From: Methanoregula sp. PtaU1.Bin051
GTDB lineage: Archaea; Halobacteriota; Methanomicrobia; Methanomicrobiales; Methanospirillaceae
Assembly (NCBI GenBank): GCA_002067895.1
Contig: MVRE01000022.1
Span: 1 to 64,000 of the forward strand
Reading direction: 5' to 3'
DNA length: 64,000 nucleotides
Shown here: piece after piece, positions 62,841 through 64,000 of the stretch
Position numbering within the stretch: the stretch's first letter is position 1
Layout: every line of letters begins with the position of its first letter
Program-made: the position numbers and the translations under genes
The notes under the pieces: model-generated
The model's input: the letters and a program-made list of their open reading frames with translations, nothing else
Told to the model about the DNA's origin: nothing
The model's database searches: none

Positions 62841-62880
62841 AAAAAAAGGATCGAGAAACAATTATCATTTATTATTAATA

Positions 62881-64000
62881 TCAGATCCGTTCTGACGATA
62901 TCTTCGCAAACGTCGCAGTGAAGATCCCGGGCATGGACCGGATCTCGTTCATCACATCTTCAGGAACCGCGGAGTCAACATTAAGCACCATGAGGGCTTC
63001 CTTTTCAGGCGTGATCCGCCCGACCTGCATACCGGCGATATTGATGTTGTTCTTCCCGAGAATGGTCGAGGCACGGCCGATAACCCCTGGCTTATCGAGA
63101 TGTTTTGATACGATAACGTAGCCCTCCGGAATCATATCCATTGTATAGCCGCCGACAGCAACGATACGACTCCTTCCCTTGAAGAAGACTGTCCCGCTGA
63201 CCGTCTCTTCCGTCTTGTCAGTTTTTATCCTGAGCGTAATGAGGTTCTTAAAGCCGCTCGATTGTTCTGTAACGGTCTCACTGATTGTGATCCCCCGCTC
63301 CTTCGCAATGAACTCAGCGTTCACGATATTAACCGGCTGCTGGAGGATGGGGTCCAAAAGACCTTTAAGGGCTAAGCGGGTGACGAACTTAAGGCTGCCG
63401 GCAAACGCTGCCAGTTCCCCGCCGTAGACCAGCTCGACCGACGAGAGGCGACCGCCTGCGATCTGGATGGCAAACCTGCCCATCTTCTCCGCAAGCGTCG
63501 CGAATGGCTCCAGTACCTCTGCCTGCTCCGGGGGGATCATCGGAGCATTGACCACGTACTTTGCCGTCCCCCCTTTCAGTACCTCGATACACTGCTTTGC
63601 AACGGAGACGGCGACGTTGAGCTGGGCCTCGACCGTGCTTGCGCCGAGATGCGGGGTCACGATAACATTATCGAGAGTGAGAAGCGGTGACTCGAGCGGA
63701 GGCTCAGTCTCGAAGACATCCAGTGCCGCTCCTGCAACTTTCCCGCTCTTGATCGCATCGTAGAGTGCTTTCTCATCAATAATCCCGCCGCGTGCGCAGT
63801 TGATGATCCGGACGCCGTCCTTCATGGTCGCGATGCTTTTCGCGTTGATGATGTGCCGGGTCTCCTTGATTAACGGGGTATGGACGGTGATCACGTCCGC
63901 AATCCTGAACAGGTCCTCCTGCGACATCATCTCAACACCGAGTTGGGCAGCCCTTTCCTTCGTAAGGAACGGGTCATAAGCGACACACCGCATCTCCATG
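62881..64000 (-). CDS. serA: D-3-phosphoglycerate dehydrogenase, 3' part
   Basis: First step of serine synthesis, 3-phosphoglycerate to 3-phosphohydroxypyruvate with NAD. The visible 373 codons cover most of the enzyme; the 5' end lies outside the window. Catalytic and binding motifs are present: INCARGGIIDEKAL (catalytic Arg), LDVFETEPP (catalytic Glu) and the His in VTPHLGAST. After residue 160 come the intervening allosteric domain and a C-terminal ACT domain (GYVIVSKHLDKPGVIGRASTILGKNNINIAGMQVGR), so it is the long form, feedback-regulated by serine in relatives. Cut by the window edge, not a natural truncation. Confidence 0.95.
   Translation of the reverse strand, partial: MEMRCVAYDPFLTKERAAQLGVEMMSQEDLFRIADVITVHTPLIKETRHIINAKSIATMKDGVRIINCARGGIIDEKALYDAIKSGKVAGAALDVFETEPPLESPLLTLDNVIVTPHLGASTVEAQLNVAVSVAKQCIEVLKGGTAKYVVNAPMIPPEQAEVLEPFATLAEKMGRFAIQIAGGRLSSVELVYGGELAAFAGSLKFVTRLALKGLLDPILQQPVNIVNAEFIAKERGITISETVTEQSSGFKNLITLRIKTDKTEETVSGTVFFKGRSRIVAVGGYTMDMIPEGYVIVSKHLDKPGVIGRASTILGKNNINIAGMQVGRITPEKEALMVLNVDSAVPEDVMNEIRSMPGIFTATFAKISSERI

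Overview
The window is archaeal and fits a hydrogenotrophic, formate-using methanogen of the order Methanomicrobiales. Methanoregula and its relatives are the closest fit I can suggest, but that is inference from gene content only. The evidence is a complete tungsten/molybdenum formylmethanofuran dehydrogenase operon (fwdGDBAC), two F420-linked formate dehydrogenase operons (fdhAB), an FmdE-type protein, archaeal type IV pilins, an ATP-dependent DNA ligase, NreA and several archaea-restricted families. Promoters are AT-rich with TATA-like boxes, and many genes have GGAGG/GGTGA ribosome sites or ATGA overlaps.

Layout. 1-2.9 kb: two frame-disrupted genes on the minus strand (a PKD-like protein and a P-loop protein) and two small hypotheticals. 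3.0-15.6 kb: a corrinoid/cobalt region. On the minus strand lie cobN, an ABC-2 exporter pair, a BtuF-like receptor, cbiF and cbiC; divergently on the plus strand lie a ChlI-ChlD fusion and btuCD. 15.7-18.5 kb: two divergent operons of pilin-like proteins, then a hybrid sensor kinase (18.8-20.8 kb). 20.9-25.7 kb: small genes including nikR, a CGCAxxG-type redox protein, trmO and a YdjM-like membrane protein, with a candidate structured RNA leader near 21.5 kb.

25.9-53.8 kb is one large molybdenum/tungsten island. It holds modABC, a DsrE-like protein, fwdGDBAC, a SagB-type oxidoreductase, fdhD, two divergent moeA genes (one with a periplasmic-binding-like C-terminus), fdhAB1, a zinc-ribbon protein, fmdE, fdhAB2 (fdhA2 frameshifted), a small winged-helix-like protein and a tungstate transporter whose receptor fuses a TupA domain to a WtpA domain. 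Together these import the metal oxyanions, insert metal into and sulfurate the pterin cofactor, and use it in the enzymes that oxidise formate and reduce CO2 in the first step of methanogenesis. A short AATTGA(G)TTAAC-like element recurs upstream of several of these operons.

53.9-64 kb: a pair of tiny related membrane proteins, a metallo-hydrolase, DNA ligase facing nreA, a DUF2117 protein, a glycosyltransferase, a PspC protein, a strongly translated protein of unknown function with a structured leader, a 31-33 bp periodic motif array beside tRNA-Val, a frameshifted DUF4389 gene, a 55-bp tandem repeat that encodes two hairpins per unit, and the 3' part of serA. Four genes carry small indels, three of them at simple repeats. 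Sequencing error, decay and phase-variable slippage cannot be told apart from the sequence alone.
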